From Marvinbryantia sp964455335 (lineage in GTDB: Bacteria > Bacillota > Clostridia > Lachnospirales > Lachnospiraceae), in the NCBI GenBank assembly GCA_964455335.1, contig CAYVVW010000069.1, forward strand, positions 1 through 11,056: 11,056 bases of DNA. The letters run 5' to 3'. Position 1 is the stretch's first letter; the number at the start of each line of letters is the position of its first letter. The translations under genes and the position numbers were made by a program. Below the pieces are notes generated by a model. The model was not told the DNA's origin. It did not search any database and saw only the letters and a list, made by a program, of their open reading frames with translations. This document shows, in pieces, positions 1 through 6,648 of this stretch.

Positions 1-715
1 GGCTGATAATTTGCTGTTCTAACTCACTCTCCGTAAAATCAATGTTCGATGACAATCCAAGAAATTCCGCAATTACCGGATTTTTGATGAATTCGTATTT
101 GTCGGATTGGAAGACCGCGGTTTTCTCCTTCATTTCCGATTCAACTGATTCTGTGTTTTGCGACATAAGCATTCGATCGTAGTACTGCGATGATATGTTG
201 CGCTGGAGAGTACGAACCGACCAAGATTGCTCTCTGGCCTCTTTCTCATACCACTTGCGTGCGGATGCGGAGTTTTCCTGAAGCAGTATGCGATAATGTG
301 TCCATGATAATGGCCGGCCGAATTTTGGACTCAGTGAGTCCAAAATTTGCGGGAACTCCTGAAAAAACTTCGCATATTTATATAGGCTGCTGTAATCAAA
401 GCCTTTTCCATACCGATCCGTAAGTTCCTTTGAAAGGCTTTTGATTGCCTTTTTACCATAATCCGCATGTCCATTTTCGTTTAAACAGGCAGCAACAATC
501 CGTTTTCCAATAAGCCAGTTGCGCCTGACAAGCATGACATCCACCATTGTATAGGCTGTATTTCTTGCGCTTTCAACAATTTTGCATGTATCCTCCAGCA
601 GATTGTCGGTTTCTTGGTACAATATCGAATCATGCGCGAATTTTGGACTCACCGAGTCCAAAATTGTATCTTGGAATACTGACTTCTTTGCAAATTGCTC
701 GTTTTCGTTATTCAT
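1..715 (-). CDS. DUF1016 / YhcG-type PD-(D/E)XK nuclease family protein, N-terminal part (runs off the left edge)
   Basis: The frame is open from ATG 715 to base 1 (238 codons) with no stop, so the C-terminal half is missing. Residues about 40-175 match the N-terminal DUF1016 domain: an AR-TAY..V...L....W.IGKRIV segment, then ADYGKKAIKSLSKEL, then LSWTHYRILL, then a WSVRTLQRNI-type segment. Residues about 210-238 (NPVIAEFLGL, then a basic and acidic stretch) look like the start of the PD-(D/E)XK nuclease domain, whose catalytic residues would lie outside the window. In this family the N-terminal part is thought to be helical and DNA-associated; its cellular role is not settled and defence or mobile-element roles have been suggested. 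The start is supported by AAGGAAG upstream. The gene is visibly AT-richer than its neighbours, which fits horizontal transfer. It carries two in-frame copies of a palindrome coding for ILDSVSPKF and ILDSLSPKF (residues 18-26 and 124-132). Confidence 0.85.
   Translation of the reverse strand, partial: MNNENEQFAKKSVFQDTILDSVSPKFAHDSILYQETDNLLEDTCKIVESARNTAYTMVDVMLVRRNWLIGKRIVAACLNENGHADYGKKAIKSLSKELTDRYGKGFDYSSLYKYAKFFQEFPQILDSLSPKFGRPLSWTHYRILLQENSASARKWYEKEAREQSWSVRTLQRNISSQYYDRMLMSQNTESVESEMKEKTAVFQSDKYEFIKNPVIAEFLGLSSNIDFTESELEQQIIS
321..347. repeat. 27-base perfect palindrome inside the DUF1016 gene, copy 2
   Basis: The arms are AATTTTGGACTCA (321-333) and TGAGTCCAAAATT (335-347) around a single central base. 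On the minus strand it encodes ILDSLSPKF just before the conserved LSWTHY motif. The same element recurs at 639-665 in the same codon phase. Confidence 0.85.
639..665. repeat. 27-base palindrome inside the DUF1016 gene, copy 1
   Basis: The arms are AATTTTGGACTC (639-650) and GAGTCCAAAATT (654-665) with a 3-base centre. It differs from the copy at 321-347 at only two central positions, while the flanking bases are unrelated. It encodes ILDSVSPKF at residues 18-26. Confidence 0.85.
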
Positions 716-730
716 AGTCTTGCCACTTCC

Positions 731-793
731 TTTATATTGAGTTCAAAGCAACTTTTTAATCAATCAATTGTGTTTTTATTATACCGAGTTCAA
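731..793 (-). promoter_or_regulatory. Direct-repeat pair at the DUF1016 promoter (candidate operator)
   Basis: Two 16-base copies of a motif ending in GAGTTCAA lie at 731-746 and 778-793 (plus-strand reading) and match at 13 of 16 positions. The promoter-side copy covers the -10 box and part of the spacer; the other lies in the leader just upstream of the ribosome binding site. The placement suits repressor binding or autoregulation, but this is inference. Confidence 0.4.
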
Positions 794-806
794 TTTGCAT
801 TGTCAA
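778..806 (-). promoter_or_regulatory. Sigma-70-type promoter of the DUF1016 gene
   Basis: On the minus strand a perfect TTGACA (801-806) is followed by a 17-base spacer and a perfect TATAAT (778-783). Transcription would begin near 770, leaving a leader of about 55 bases before ATG 715. Confidence 0.85.
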
Positions 807-1084
807 TCATCATGTAAGCCAAACCGTAAAAATCCATCTACTCGGCCGTCTGCTTCCGTGCCCCTTCTGCGAGAACGTTCTTTTCCCATTCTCACCCGCT
901 GAGAAAAATGGGGCGGAGACGCAAGATGTGCTTTTCTTTTTTGCAAAGTTGCCTTATAATGGTGGCATGGTGTCAAGGGGCCGCTCCGTGCGCACGAAAA
1001 AGCATGGCTTTGTGGCCCGCAAAGCGCCAACCGGCAGTCTTTTTCGCAGAAATGCAGAAAATTTGGAAGAAAGGCAAGTTATCC
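807..1084. other. Intergenic region between the DUF1016 promoter and murC
   Basis: No convincing gene was found. The short open frames here lack ribosome binding sites or family resemblance. A weak imperfect hairpin (CCCATTCTCA at 885-894 against 900-912) is present without a T tract. A TATAAT at 955-960 is the likely murC promoter. Confidence 0.5.
932..960 (+). promoter_or_regulatory. Probable murC promoter
   Basis: A perfect -10 TATAAT lies at 955-960. The -35 region (932-937, TTTTCT) is poor at 17-base spacing. The leader to the murC start would be about 115 bases. Confidence 0.4.
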
Positions 1085-2461
1085 ATGACATATCAAATAG
1101 ATTTTCAGACTCCCGCCCGCGTGCATCTGATCGGCATCGGCGGCATCAGTATGAGCGGCCTGGCCGCCCTGTTCCTCGACAGGGGCTTTGCGGTGTCAGG
1201 TTCGGACAGCAGGGAAACCCCCGTCACCCAGTGGTTGGAGGGGCTTGGCGCGACGGTGTTCTATGGGCACCGCGCGTCCAACTTGTCGGGCTGCGCAGAC
1301 TTTGTGGTCTATACCGCCGCCGTCCACCCCGACAACCCCGAGTATGCCAGGGCCGTCGCCGACCGCATCCCCCTGCTTTCGCGCGCGCAGGCCTACGGGC
1401 AGCTGATGCAAACCTACCAAACGCCCATCGCCGTCGCGGGCACGCATGGGAAAACGACCACGACCTCGATGCTCGCCCACATGCTTTTGGAGACGGACCT
1501 GGACCCCACCATTTCCGTCGGTGGGATGCTGCCCGCCATCCATGGGAATTTCCGCCTCGGCCACGGCGGCGTCTTTTTGACGGAAGCCTGCGAGTATACC
1601 AACAGCTTTTTGGAATTTTCCCCGAAGTACGCCGTGATCCTGAACATCGAGGCCGACCACCTCGACTTTTTTCGGGACCTGGAGGACATCCGCCATTCCT
1701 TTGGCCTGTTCGCGAAGCGCCTGCCAAAGGACGGCACGCTCATCCTAAACGGTGCCATTCCGGATGCCCTCGGCCTTGTGGAAGGGCTTGCGTGCAACGT
1801 GGATTTCTTCGACACGGACGACGGCTATCACACGCGAAATGTCACTTATGATGAAACTGCGTGCGCCTCTTTTGACCTCATGCACAAGGAGACGCCGCTT
1901 GGGCATTATGTCTTACGTGTTCCCGGCGCGCACAACGTGAGCAACGCGGTCGCCGCGCTCGCCCTCGGCCACGCGCTCGGGATCTCCGAAGAACAGATGC
2001 AACGGGGGCTTTTGGGCTTTCGGGGAACGGAGCGTCGCTTCCAATATAAAGGAAGCGTCGGCGGCGTCACCATCGTGGACGACTACGCGCACCACCCGAC
2101 CGAGATCCGCGCCACCTTGCAAACCGCCCGGCGGTGCGCGCACCATGCCTTGTGGTGCGTGTTTCAGCCGCACACCTACAGCCGCACCAAGGCGTTTTTG
2201 GACGATTTTGCCGAAGCCCTCTCCCTCGCCGACCATGTGGTCCTAGCGGACATCTACGCGGCGCGCGAGACCGACGACCTGGGCATCAGCTCAGAGGACT
2301 TGCGCGCGGCACTCGCGGCGCGCGGCACGGACGCGCACCACTTTTCCTCCTTTGACGAGATCGAGACCTACCTTTTGCAAAATTGTGTAAACGGGGATTT
2401 GTTGATAACTATGGGTGCCGGAGATATTGGAAGAATCGGGGAAAGGCTGCTCGGGAGGTAG
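1085..2461 (+). CDS. murC: UDP-N-acetylmuramate--L-alanine ligase (MurC)
   Basis: This cytoplasmic peptidoglycan-precursor enzyme joins L-alanine to UDP-MurNAc using ATP. With the start at 1085 the protein has 458 residues, the usual MurC length. The N-terminal UDP-binding Rossmann domain shows GIGGISMSG (residues 17-25). The central Mur ligase domain has the ATP-binding loop GTHGKTTTT (119-127), and EACEY and NIEADHLD follow. The C-terminal domain carries DDYAHHPTE (332-340) and QPHTYSRT. The frame extends upstream to 908, but the upstream part has no family match. ATG 1085 is preceded by GGAAGAAAGG about 10 bases away; ATG 1052 is a less likely alternative. No truncation or frameshift is visible. 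The gene stands alone, separated from dnaD by about 250 bases containing DnaA-box-like sites. Confidence 0.97.
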   Translation: MTYQIDFQTPARVHLIGIGGISMSGLAALFLDRGFAVSGSDSRETPVTQWLEGLGATVFYGHRASNLSGCADFVVYTAAVHPDNPEYARAVADRIPLLSRAQAYGQLMQTYQTPIAVAGTHGKTTTTSMLAHMLLETDLDPTISVGGMLPAIHGNFRLGHGGVFLTEACEYTNSFLEFSPKYAVILNIEADHLDFFRDLEDIRHSFGLFAKRLPKDGTLILNGAIPDALGLVEGLACNVDFFDTDDGYHTRNVTYDETACASFDLMHKETPLGHYVLRVPGAHNVSNAVAALALGHALGISEEQMQRGLLGFRGTERRFQYKGSVGGVTIVDDYAHHPTEIRATLQTARRCAHHALWCVFQPHTYSRTKAFLDDFAEALSLADHVVLADIYAARETDDLGISSEDLRAALAARGTDAHHFSSFDEIETYLLQNCVNGDLLITMGAGDIGRIGERLLGR

Positions 2462-2565
2462 TTTTCCACGCAATCCACATTTTTATGCACAAATTGCGGC
2501 GCGGGCCATGTGGATGTTTTTTGTCGGGCAACACGGCTTTTTCCCAGTTATCCACATTGTCCACA
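2462..2565 (+). promoter_or_regulatory. Cluster of DnaA-box-like sites upstream of dnaD
   Basis: Two sites match TTATNCACA fully: TTATGCACA (2483-2491) and TTATCCACA (2548-2556). TTGTCCACA (2557-2565) abuts the second and matches 8 of 9. Three weaker sites match 7 of 9: TTTTCCACG (2462-2470), CAATCCACA (2471-2479) and the reverse-strand ACATCCACA (2509-2517). The last two murC codons-worth of sequence before it hold a further near match, TGTTGATAA (2400-2408, reverse). DnaA binding and its consequence are inferred. Confidence 0.6.
2473..2522 (+). terminator. Possible weak terminator after murC
   Basis: An 8-base inverted repeat, ATCCACAT (2473-2480) and ATGTGGAT (2508-2515), is followed by six Ts (2517-2522). 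The 27-base loop is long and the arms double as DnaA-like sites, so a terminator role is uncertain. Confidence 0.3.
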
Positions 2566-2621
2566 AGCGCTTGCGCGCCTTTGCCGTGGCATAAGTAAAC
2601 GTTTCTTTTTTTGAAAAACTG

Positions 2622-2630
2622 TGGTACACT
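2622..2630 (+). promoter_or_regulatory. Probable extended -10 promoter of the dnaD operon
   Basis: TGG directly followed by TACACT (2625-2630) forms an extended -10 element. The -35 region at 17-base spacing (2602-2607) is poor. It lies about 80 bases before the dnaD start and 57 bases after the last DnaA-like site. Confidence 0.5.
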
Positions 2631-2709
2631 AAGCCCATCGGCAGATCGAAAACAAAAAAGCAAGTCTATCGGGTTTTCCGCGCAAGGGCGCGGGTGATGG
2701 GTGGGTCAC

Positions 2710-3726
2710 ATGACGATACGAAAGCAAACCGCCAGCGGGTATACGCTGGTGCCAAACGAATTTCTGGAAAAATACATGGCGCAGGCGAACGGGGAGTTCG
2801 TAAAGGTCTACCTTTACCTGCTCTATTGCAGCGCGTCCTGCGCAGACATTTCCCTCTCCTCGGTTGCGGACGCGCTCAACTGCACGGAGGGCGATGTCAG
2901 CCGCGCCCTGGGTTACTGGCAAAAGCTGGGCCTGTTGCGCATCGATTTCCACGAGGACGGCACGCTTGCGGACATCACCCTGCTAGAAGACGACGCGCCG
3001 CCTGCGCCCAACCGGCTGGAGCGCTACGCCGCGGGCATCGCAAATCCGGAGAAAGTGCCCCGTGTCTTTTTGTCGGCGGACCGCAAAAAGGAGCTCTCCG
3101 CCAAGGACGACGTGCGCCAGCTGATGTATATCGCGGAGCAATACCTCGGGAAGCAGCTCAGCAACACCGAAGTGACGGACATCCTCTATTTTTATGACGA
3201 ATTGCATTTTTCCGCGGACTTGATTGAGTATCTCATCGAATATTGCGTCTCAAAGGGGAAGCGCAGCCCCAGCTACATCCGCGCCGTCGCCCTCGAGTGG
3301 GCCGCGCGCGGGGTCAGGACGGTGCAGGACGCGCGTAAGGACGCCGCCTCGCACCAAAAGGAGTTCTATGCCGTGATGCGCGCGTTTGGCCTGACGGACC
3401 GCGCGCCCGCGCAGGCGGAGGCCGAGGCCATGTCGCGGTGGTTCCAGGAGTATGGGTTTTCTTTGGATGTCGTCCTGGAGGCGTGCCGGCGCACCATCAA
3501 CCGCACGCACGCGCCCAATTTTCCCTATGCGGACCGCATCTTAAAAGACTGGCATACGCGCGGGGTAACATGCACGGCAGACATCGCCCGCCTCGACCAG
3601 GGCGCCAAAAAGGGCGGACAGGGTGCCGCAAAGACGGGCGCGGGCGCGCAGGCGAACAAATTCAACAACTTTCCGCAGCGCGACTACGACTACGACGCAC
3701 TCGAACAGCAGCTTTTGCAGAGCTAG
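2710..3726 (+). CDS. DnaD-domain primosome protein
   Basis: DnaD-type proteins of Firmicutes bind DNA and help load the replicative helicase at the origin and at stalled forks. The 338-residue product has an N-terminal winged-helix region (about 12-80, with EFVKVYLYLL and SSVADALNCTEGDVSRALGYW). Two helical DnaD_2-type domains follow, at about 133-208 (ending YIRAVALEWAARGV) and 217-295 (ending YADRILKDWHTRGV). The tail is low-complexity Gly/Ala/Lys and then FNNFPQRDYDYDALEQQLL, a common clostridial DnaD ending. ATG 2710 has GGGTGGG close upstream; GTG 2701 in frame would add three residues. Two DnaD_2 repeats are typical of clostridial homologues. The stop overlaps the ribosome binding site of the downstream helicase loader, so the two genes are almost certainly co-transcribed and coupled. 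Confidence 0.9.
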   Translation: MTIRKQTASGYTLVPNEFLEKYMAQANGEFVKVYLYLLYCSASCADISLSSVADALNCTEGDVSRALGYWQKLGLLRIDFHEDGTLADITLLEDDAPPAPNRLERYAAGIANPEKVPRVFLSADRKKELSAKDDVRQLMYIAEQYLGKQLSNTEVTDILYFYDELHFSADLIEYLIEYCVSKGKRSPSYIRAVALEWAARGVRTVQDARKDAASHQKEFYAVMRAFGLTDRAPAQAEAEAMSRWFQEYGFSLDVVLEACRRTINRTHAPNFPYADRILKDWHTRGVTCTADIARLDQGAKKGGQGAAKTGAGAQANKFNNFPQRDYDYDALEQQLLQS

Positions 3727-3735
3727 GAGGCCACC

Positions 3736-4728
3736 GTGTCACTGACGAATGCCCAATATGACACCATCATTCGCGACTACGGCCGCGCGCAAATCCGGCA
3801 CCGCCACCTTTTGGAGGCGCGCGTGCGGGAGGTCTACCGCGCCCTGCCCGCCGTCAAGGAAGTGGACGATGCCGTCGCAAACTTCAGTGTCACCTGCGCC
3901 CGCGCCCTGCTCTCGGGGGATGCAAGCGCCACGGGGCGGCTGGAAAAAGAGCTCGCGCTGCTCGGCGAAAAGCGGCAGCACCTCCTGGAGGCGGGCGGTT
4001 TCCCGCAAGATTACCTGGAGATGACATATGACTGCGCCGATTGCAAGGATACCGGCTATGTGGGCGGCCAAAAGTGCCACTGTTTCAAGCAGGCGCAGAT
4101 CCACCTGCTCTACACGCAGTCCCGGCTGCGCGAGATTTTGCAAACGGAAAATTTCCAAACCTTTTCTTTCCAATATTATTCCGACCAGATCACGGAAAAG
4201 CCCGGCGGGGAGTCGTCCCTCGCCCGCATGAAAAAGGCGGTGGATGCCTGCCGCCGTTTCGTGCGCGATTTTGACAGCCAGGCGGGCAACTTGTTTCTCT
4301 ATGGGGACACGGGGGTCGGAAAAACCTTTCTCTCCCATTGCGTCGCCAAGGAGTTGCTCGACTCCACCCATTCCGTCGTCTATTTTACCGCGCAGGAGCT
4401 GTTTGACCTCCTCGCGCATGAGCGCTTCGCGCGCACCGACAATCCCGACATGGGCTGCGACGCCATCTACGACTGTGATTTGCTGATTTTGGACGACCTT
4501 GGCACAGAGTTTACAAATTCCCTGGTAAACACGGAGTTTTTTTCCTGCATCAACGAACGCTTGCTGAACCGGCGGGGAACGGTCATCTCCACCAACCTCT
4601 CCCTCTCGCAATTTGCGGAGCGGTATTCCGAGCGGATTTTTTCCCGCATCAGCATGCATTATACATTTTTGAAACTTTTTGGCCAGGATATTCGCCTGTT
4701 GCAAAAGACAAAGGCAAATCCGATCTGA
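3736..4728 (+). CDS. DnaC/DnaI-like replicative helicase loader ATPase
   Basis: The 330-residue AAA+ protein resembles DnaC and DnaI, which deliver the replicative helicase to single-stranded DNA. Residues 1-95 are helical. A zinc-binding cluster with Cys100, Cys103, Cys114 and Cys116 follows (CADC and CHC), as in DnaI. The ATPase core has Walker A GDTGVGKT (190-197), Walker B LLILDDL (249-255), a sensor-1-like VISTNLS segment, and a candidate arginine finger in ERIFSRI. The start is GTG at 3736, with AGGAGG five bases before it overlapping the dnaD stop. No ATG gives a better fit. With dnaD it forms a two-gene helicase-loading unit, probably transcribed from the promoter near 2625. All catalytic motifs appear intact. 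Some relatives are annotated simply as ATP-binding protein. Confidence 0.92.
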   Translation: MSLTNAQYDTIIRDYGRAQIRHRHLLEARVREVYRALPAVKEVDDAVANFSVTCARALLSGDASATGRLEKELALLGEKRQHLLEAGGFPQDYLEMTYDCADCKDTGYVGGQKCHCFKQAQIHLLYTQSRLREILQTENFQTFSFQYYSDQITEKPGGESSLARMKKAVDACRRFVRDFDSQAGNLFLYGDTGVGKTFLSHCVAKELLDSTHSVVYFTAQELFDLLAHERFARTDNPDMGCDAIYDCDLLILDDLGTEFTNSLVNTEFFSCINERLLNRRGTVISTNLSLSQFAERYSERIFSRISMHYTFLKLFGQDIRLLQKTKANPI

Positions 4729-4760
4729 CACCGCACCGCGGACTTTTGGGAGGAACGATC

Positions 4761-5930
4761 ATGCAGACAGAAGAACGCACCATGGAAACGATCCCGGTGG
4801 GCGCACTCGCCCTGATCCCCCTTGCAAGCTGCCAGGAGCTCGGCGAAAAAATCGACCGCTACCTGGTACGCTGGCGCAAGGAGCGCGACCACCGGCACAA
4901 AGGGAGCCTCGCCCTGCGCGAATACGAAAAGGAGAGCTACATCGTGCACGCGAGCGTGCCGCGCTTTGGATCCGGCGAGGCGAAAGGCTCTATCGAGGAC
5001 TCCGTGCGCGGCGACGACCTCTACATCCTCGTCGATGTTTGCAACTACAGCCTCACCTACAAGCTGCGCGGCGTCACGAACCATATGTCCCCCGACGACC
5101 ATTTCCAGGATTTGAAGCGCATCATTGCCGCCGCGGAGGGGAAGGCAAAGCGCATCACCGTGATCATGCCTTTCCTCTATGAGGGGCGCCAGCACAAGCG
5201 CAGCGGCCGCGAGTCCTTAGACTGCGCGCTTGCCTTGCAGGAGCTGGTCAACATGGGCGTGGACAACATCCTCACGTTCGATGCCCACGACCCGCGCGTG
5301 CAAAACTCCATCCCCCTGCACGGCTTTGAGACGGTCCAGCCCGTCTACCAGTTCATCAAGGGGCTGTTTCGGGCGGAGCCAAACTTACACATTGACAAGG
5401 ACTCCATGATGATCATCAGCCCCGACGAGGGCGGGATGAACCGCGCGGTCTATATGGCAAATGTGCTCGGGCTGGACATGGGGATGTTTTACAAGCGCCG
5501 CGACTACTCCACCATCGTGGACGGGCGCAACCCCATCGTGGCGCATGAGTTCCTGGGATCCAACGTGGCCGGCAAAGACATGGTGATCATCGACGACATG
5601 ATCTCCTCGGGCGACAGTATGCTCGAAGTGGCCACCGCGCTCAAGGAGCGCAAGGCGCGCCGCATCTTTTTGTGCTCCACGTTTGGCCTTTTCACAAACG
5701 GTCTGGAGAAATTTGACCGCGCGCACGAGGCGCATATCTTCGACCACCTGCTCACCACCAACCTGGTCTACCAGACGCCGGAGCTTCTCTCGCGTCCCTA
5801 CTACACGAGCTGCGACTTAAGCAAATACCTGGCCTACATCATCGACACCCTAAACCACGACAGCTCCATCAGCAATCTGCTAAGCCCCCTGGACCGCATC
5901 CAGCGGTTCTTGGAAAAGACAAACAAGTAA
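4761..5930 (+). CDS. prs: Ribose-phosphate pyrophosphokinase (PRPP synthetase), long clostridial form
   Basis: The enzyme makes 5-phosphoribosyl 1-pyrophosphate from ribose 5-phosphate and ATP, feeding purine, pyrimidine, NAD, His and Trp synthesis. The start at ATG 4761 is set by GGGAGGA six bases upstream; the frame could open at TTG 4746, but that overlaps this site. The 389-residue product is longer than classical Prs (about 315). It still has the FLYEGRQHKR loop (like the RQ.K/R of Prs), DAHD followed by VQNSIPLHGF (like the DLHA..IQGFF region), RRDYS and NPIVAHEFLG segments, and the PRPP-binding loop VIIDDMISSGDSML (275-288). The C-terminus has an added helical segment after DLSKYLAYIIDTLN. 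It begins 32 bases after the loader gene and is 14 bases from mscL, so probable co-transcription. Long Prs forms of this type are common in clostridia, so it is probably the main PRPP synthetase. Confidence 0.92.
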   Translation: MQTEERTMETIPVGALALIPLASCQELGEKIDRYLVRWRKERDHRHKGSLALREYEKESYIVHASVPRFGSGEAKGSIEDSVRGDDLYILVDVCNYSLTYKLRGVTNHMSPDDHFQDLKRIIAAAEGKAKRITVIMPFLYEGRQHKRSGRESLDCALALQELVNMGVDNILTFDAHDPRVQNSIPLHGFETVQPVYQFIKGLFRAEPNLHIDKDSMMIISPDEGGMNRAVYMANVLGLDMGMFYKRRDYSTIVDGRNPIVAHEFLGSNVAGKDMVIIDDMISSGDSMLEVATALKERKARRIFLCSTFGLFTNGLEKFDRAHEAHIFDHLLTTNLVYQTPELLSRPYYTSCDLSKYLAYIIDTLNHDSSISNLLSPLDRIQRFLEKTNK

Positions 5931-5944
5931 CGAGGAGGTAACCC

Positions 5945-6394
5945 ATGAAAAAGTTTTTCGATGAATTTAAGGTGTTTATCATGCGCGGCAACGTGATAGA
6001 CCTCGCGGTCGGTGTCATCATCGGCGGCGCTTTTCAGGCCATCATCAATTCCATGGTCAATGATATCATTATGCCGCTGGTCAGCATCTTTACGGGCGGG
6101 ATCAATTTCTCCGACTGGTTCATACAGCTGGACGGCGGCCAAAAGTACGCAACCGTCCAGGAGGCGCAGGAGGCCGGCGTCGCGACACTCGCCTATGGGA
6201 ACTTCATCGCCGCCATACTCAACTTTTTGATTATGGCATTCGTGATCTTCTGCCTGGTCCGCGTGATGAACAAGCTCAACGCGCGGTTCAAGCCGGCGGC
6301 CGAGCAAACGCCGACCACCAAAAAGTGCCCCTATTGCCAAAGCGAGATCGACCTGCACGCGACGCGCTGCCCGCATTGCACATCGGAGCTCTAA
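5945..6394 (+). CDS. mscL: Large-conductance mechanosensitive channel MscL with C-terminal zinc ribbon
   Basis: MscL forms a homopentameric membrane pore that opens under tension and releases solutes on osmotic downshock. The start is defined by AGGAGGTAA nine bases upstream. The 149-residue protein begins with the amphipathic MKKFFDEFKVFIMRGN segment. The first transmembrane helix follows (about 15-45, with VIDLAVGVIIGGAF), then a periplasmic loop (46-83), then the second helix (84-107, NFIAAILNFLIMAFVIF). The C-terminus departs from the classical helical bundle. After a short linker there are two CPxC pairs (Cys128/131 and Cys142/145), a likely cytoplasmic zinc ribbon. This arrangement is known in some Firmicute MscL proteins. 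The gene follows prs by 14 bases and is probably the last gene of the run; a repeat block begins about 40 bases after its stop. Confidence 0.95.
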   Translation: MKKFFDEFKVFIMRGNVIDLAVGVIIGGAFQAIINSMVNDIIMPLVSIFTGGINFSDWFIQLDGGQKYATVQEAQEAGVATLAYGNFIAAILNFLIMAFVIFCLVRVMNKLNARFKPAAEQTPTTKKCPYCQSEIDLHATRCPHCTSEL

Positions 6395-6434
6395 GCATTC
6401 GCCCCTGCGCTGCCAGTTCCCGCATTGGTTGGAG

Positions 6435-6550
6435 TGCTGGCATCTGCTCCTGTGTTGCTTGAAACGCCGGCATCTGCTCCTTCGTTGCTTGAAACGCCGG
6501 CATCTGCTCCTGTGGTGCGGAACACCGGCACCCGCTCCTGCATTGCGCCT
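6435..6550. repeat. Minisatellite of four units, period 30 bases
   Basis: CATCTGCTCC recurs at 6441, 6471 and 6501, with a diverged CACCCGCTCC at 6529, so the period is 30, 30 and 28. The first two full units differ at only a few positions (for example TGTGTTGCTTGAAAC and TTCGTTGCTTGAAAC). Several frames are open through it because the period is a multiple of three. No frame has a convincing start or family match. Confidence 0.8.
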
Positions 6551-6567
6551 TAGGGCGCTCGGTGCGC
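6541..6567 (-). repeat. REP-like 27-base motif, copy distal to the transposase gene
   Basis: On the minus strand this carries GCGCACCGAGCGCCC (a GCGC hairpin with loop ACCGA) and ends in GCGCAATG. It matches the motif at 6606-6632 at 24 of 27 positions. It overlaps the last diverged minisatellite unit. Confidence 0.6.
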
Positions 6568-6605
6568 GGACATCGAGACGTTGCAGCACACCAACCAGCT
6601 GTTTT

Positions 6606-6637
6606 CATTGCGACCTAGGGTGCTCGGTGCGCCCTAA
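6606..6637 (-). repeat. REP-like palindromic motif next to the transposase gene
   Basis: On the minus strand, TAGGGCGC, loop ACCGA, then GCACCCTA forms an 8-pair stem with one G-T. It lies 12 bases after the stop of the RAYT-like gene. The 27-base core repeats at 6541-6567, 65 bases away. TTAGGGCGC (6550-6558) and GCGCCCTAA (6629-6637) also form a longer-range perfect inverted repeat. There is no T tract, so it is unlikely to be a simple terminator. Confidence 0.6.
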
Positions 6638-6648
6638 GAGTGCCGCGT

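Noticed and set aside
885..912. Terminator hairpin upstream of murC
   Set aside because: The stem has a three-base bulge and no T tract follows on either strand.
908..1084. N-terminal extension of MurC by 59 codons
   Set aside because: The extension lacks MurC similarity, includes the likely promoter -10, and has no ribosome binding site at its start. The start at 1085 gives the normal family length.
3739..4731. Long minus-strand open frame (330 codons) opposite the helicase-loader gene
   Set aside because: It mirrors the real gene, which has intact Walker motifs and a zinc cluster. The antisense product shows no family features; such shadows are common in GC-rich coding DNA.
5834..6589. 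Minus-strand open frame of 251 codons opposite prs and mscL and across the minisatellite
   Set aside because: It is antisense to two well-supported genes, and its repeats (RSRCRRFKQ) simply reflect the 30-base period.
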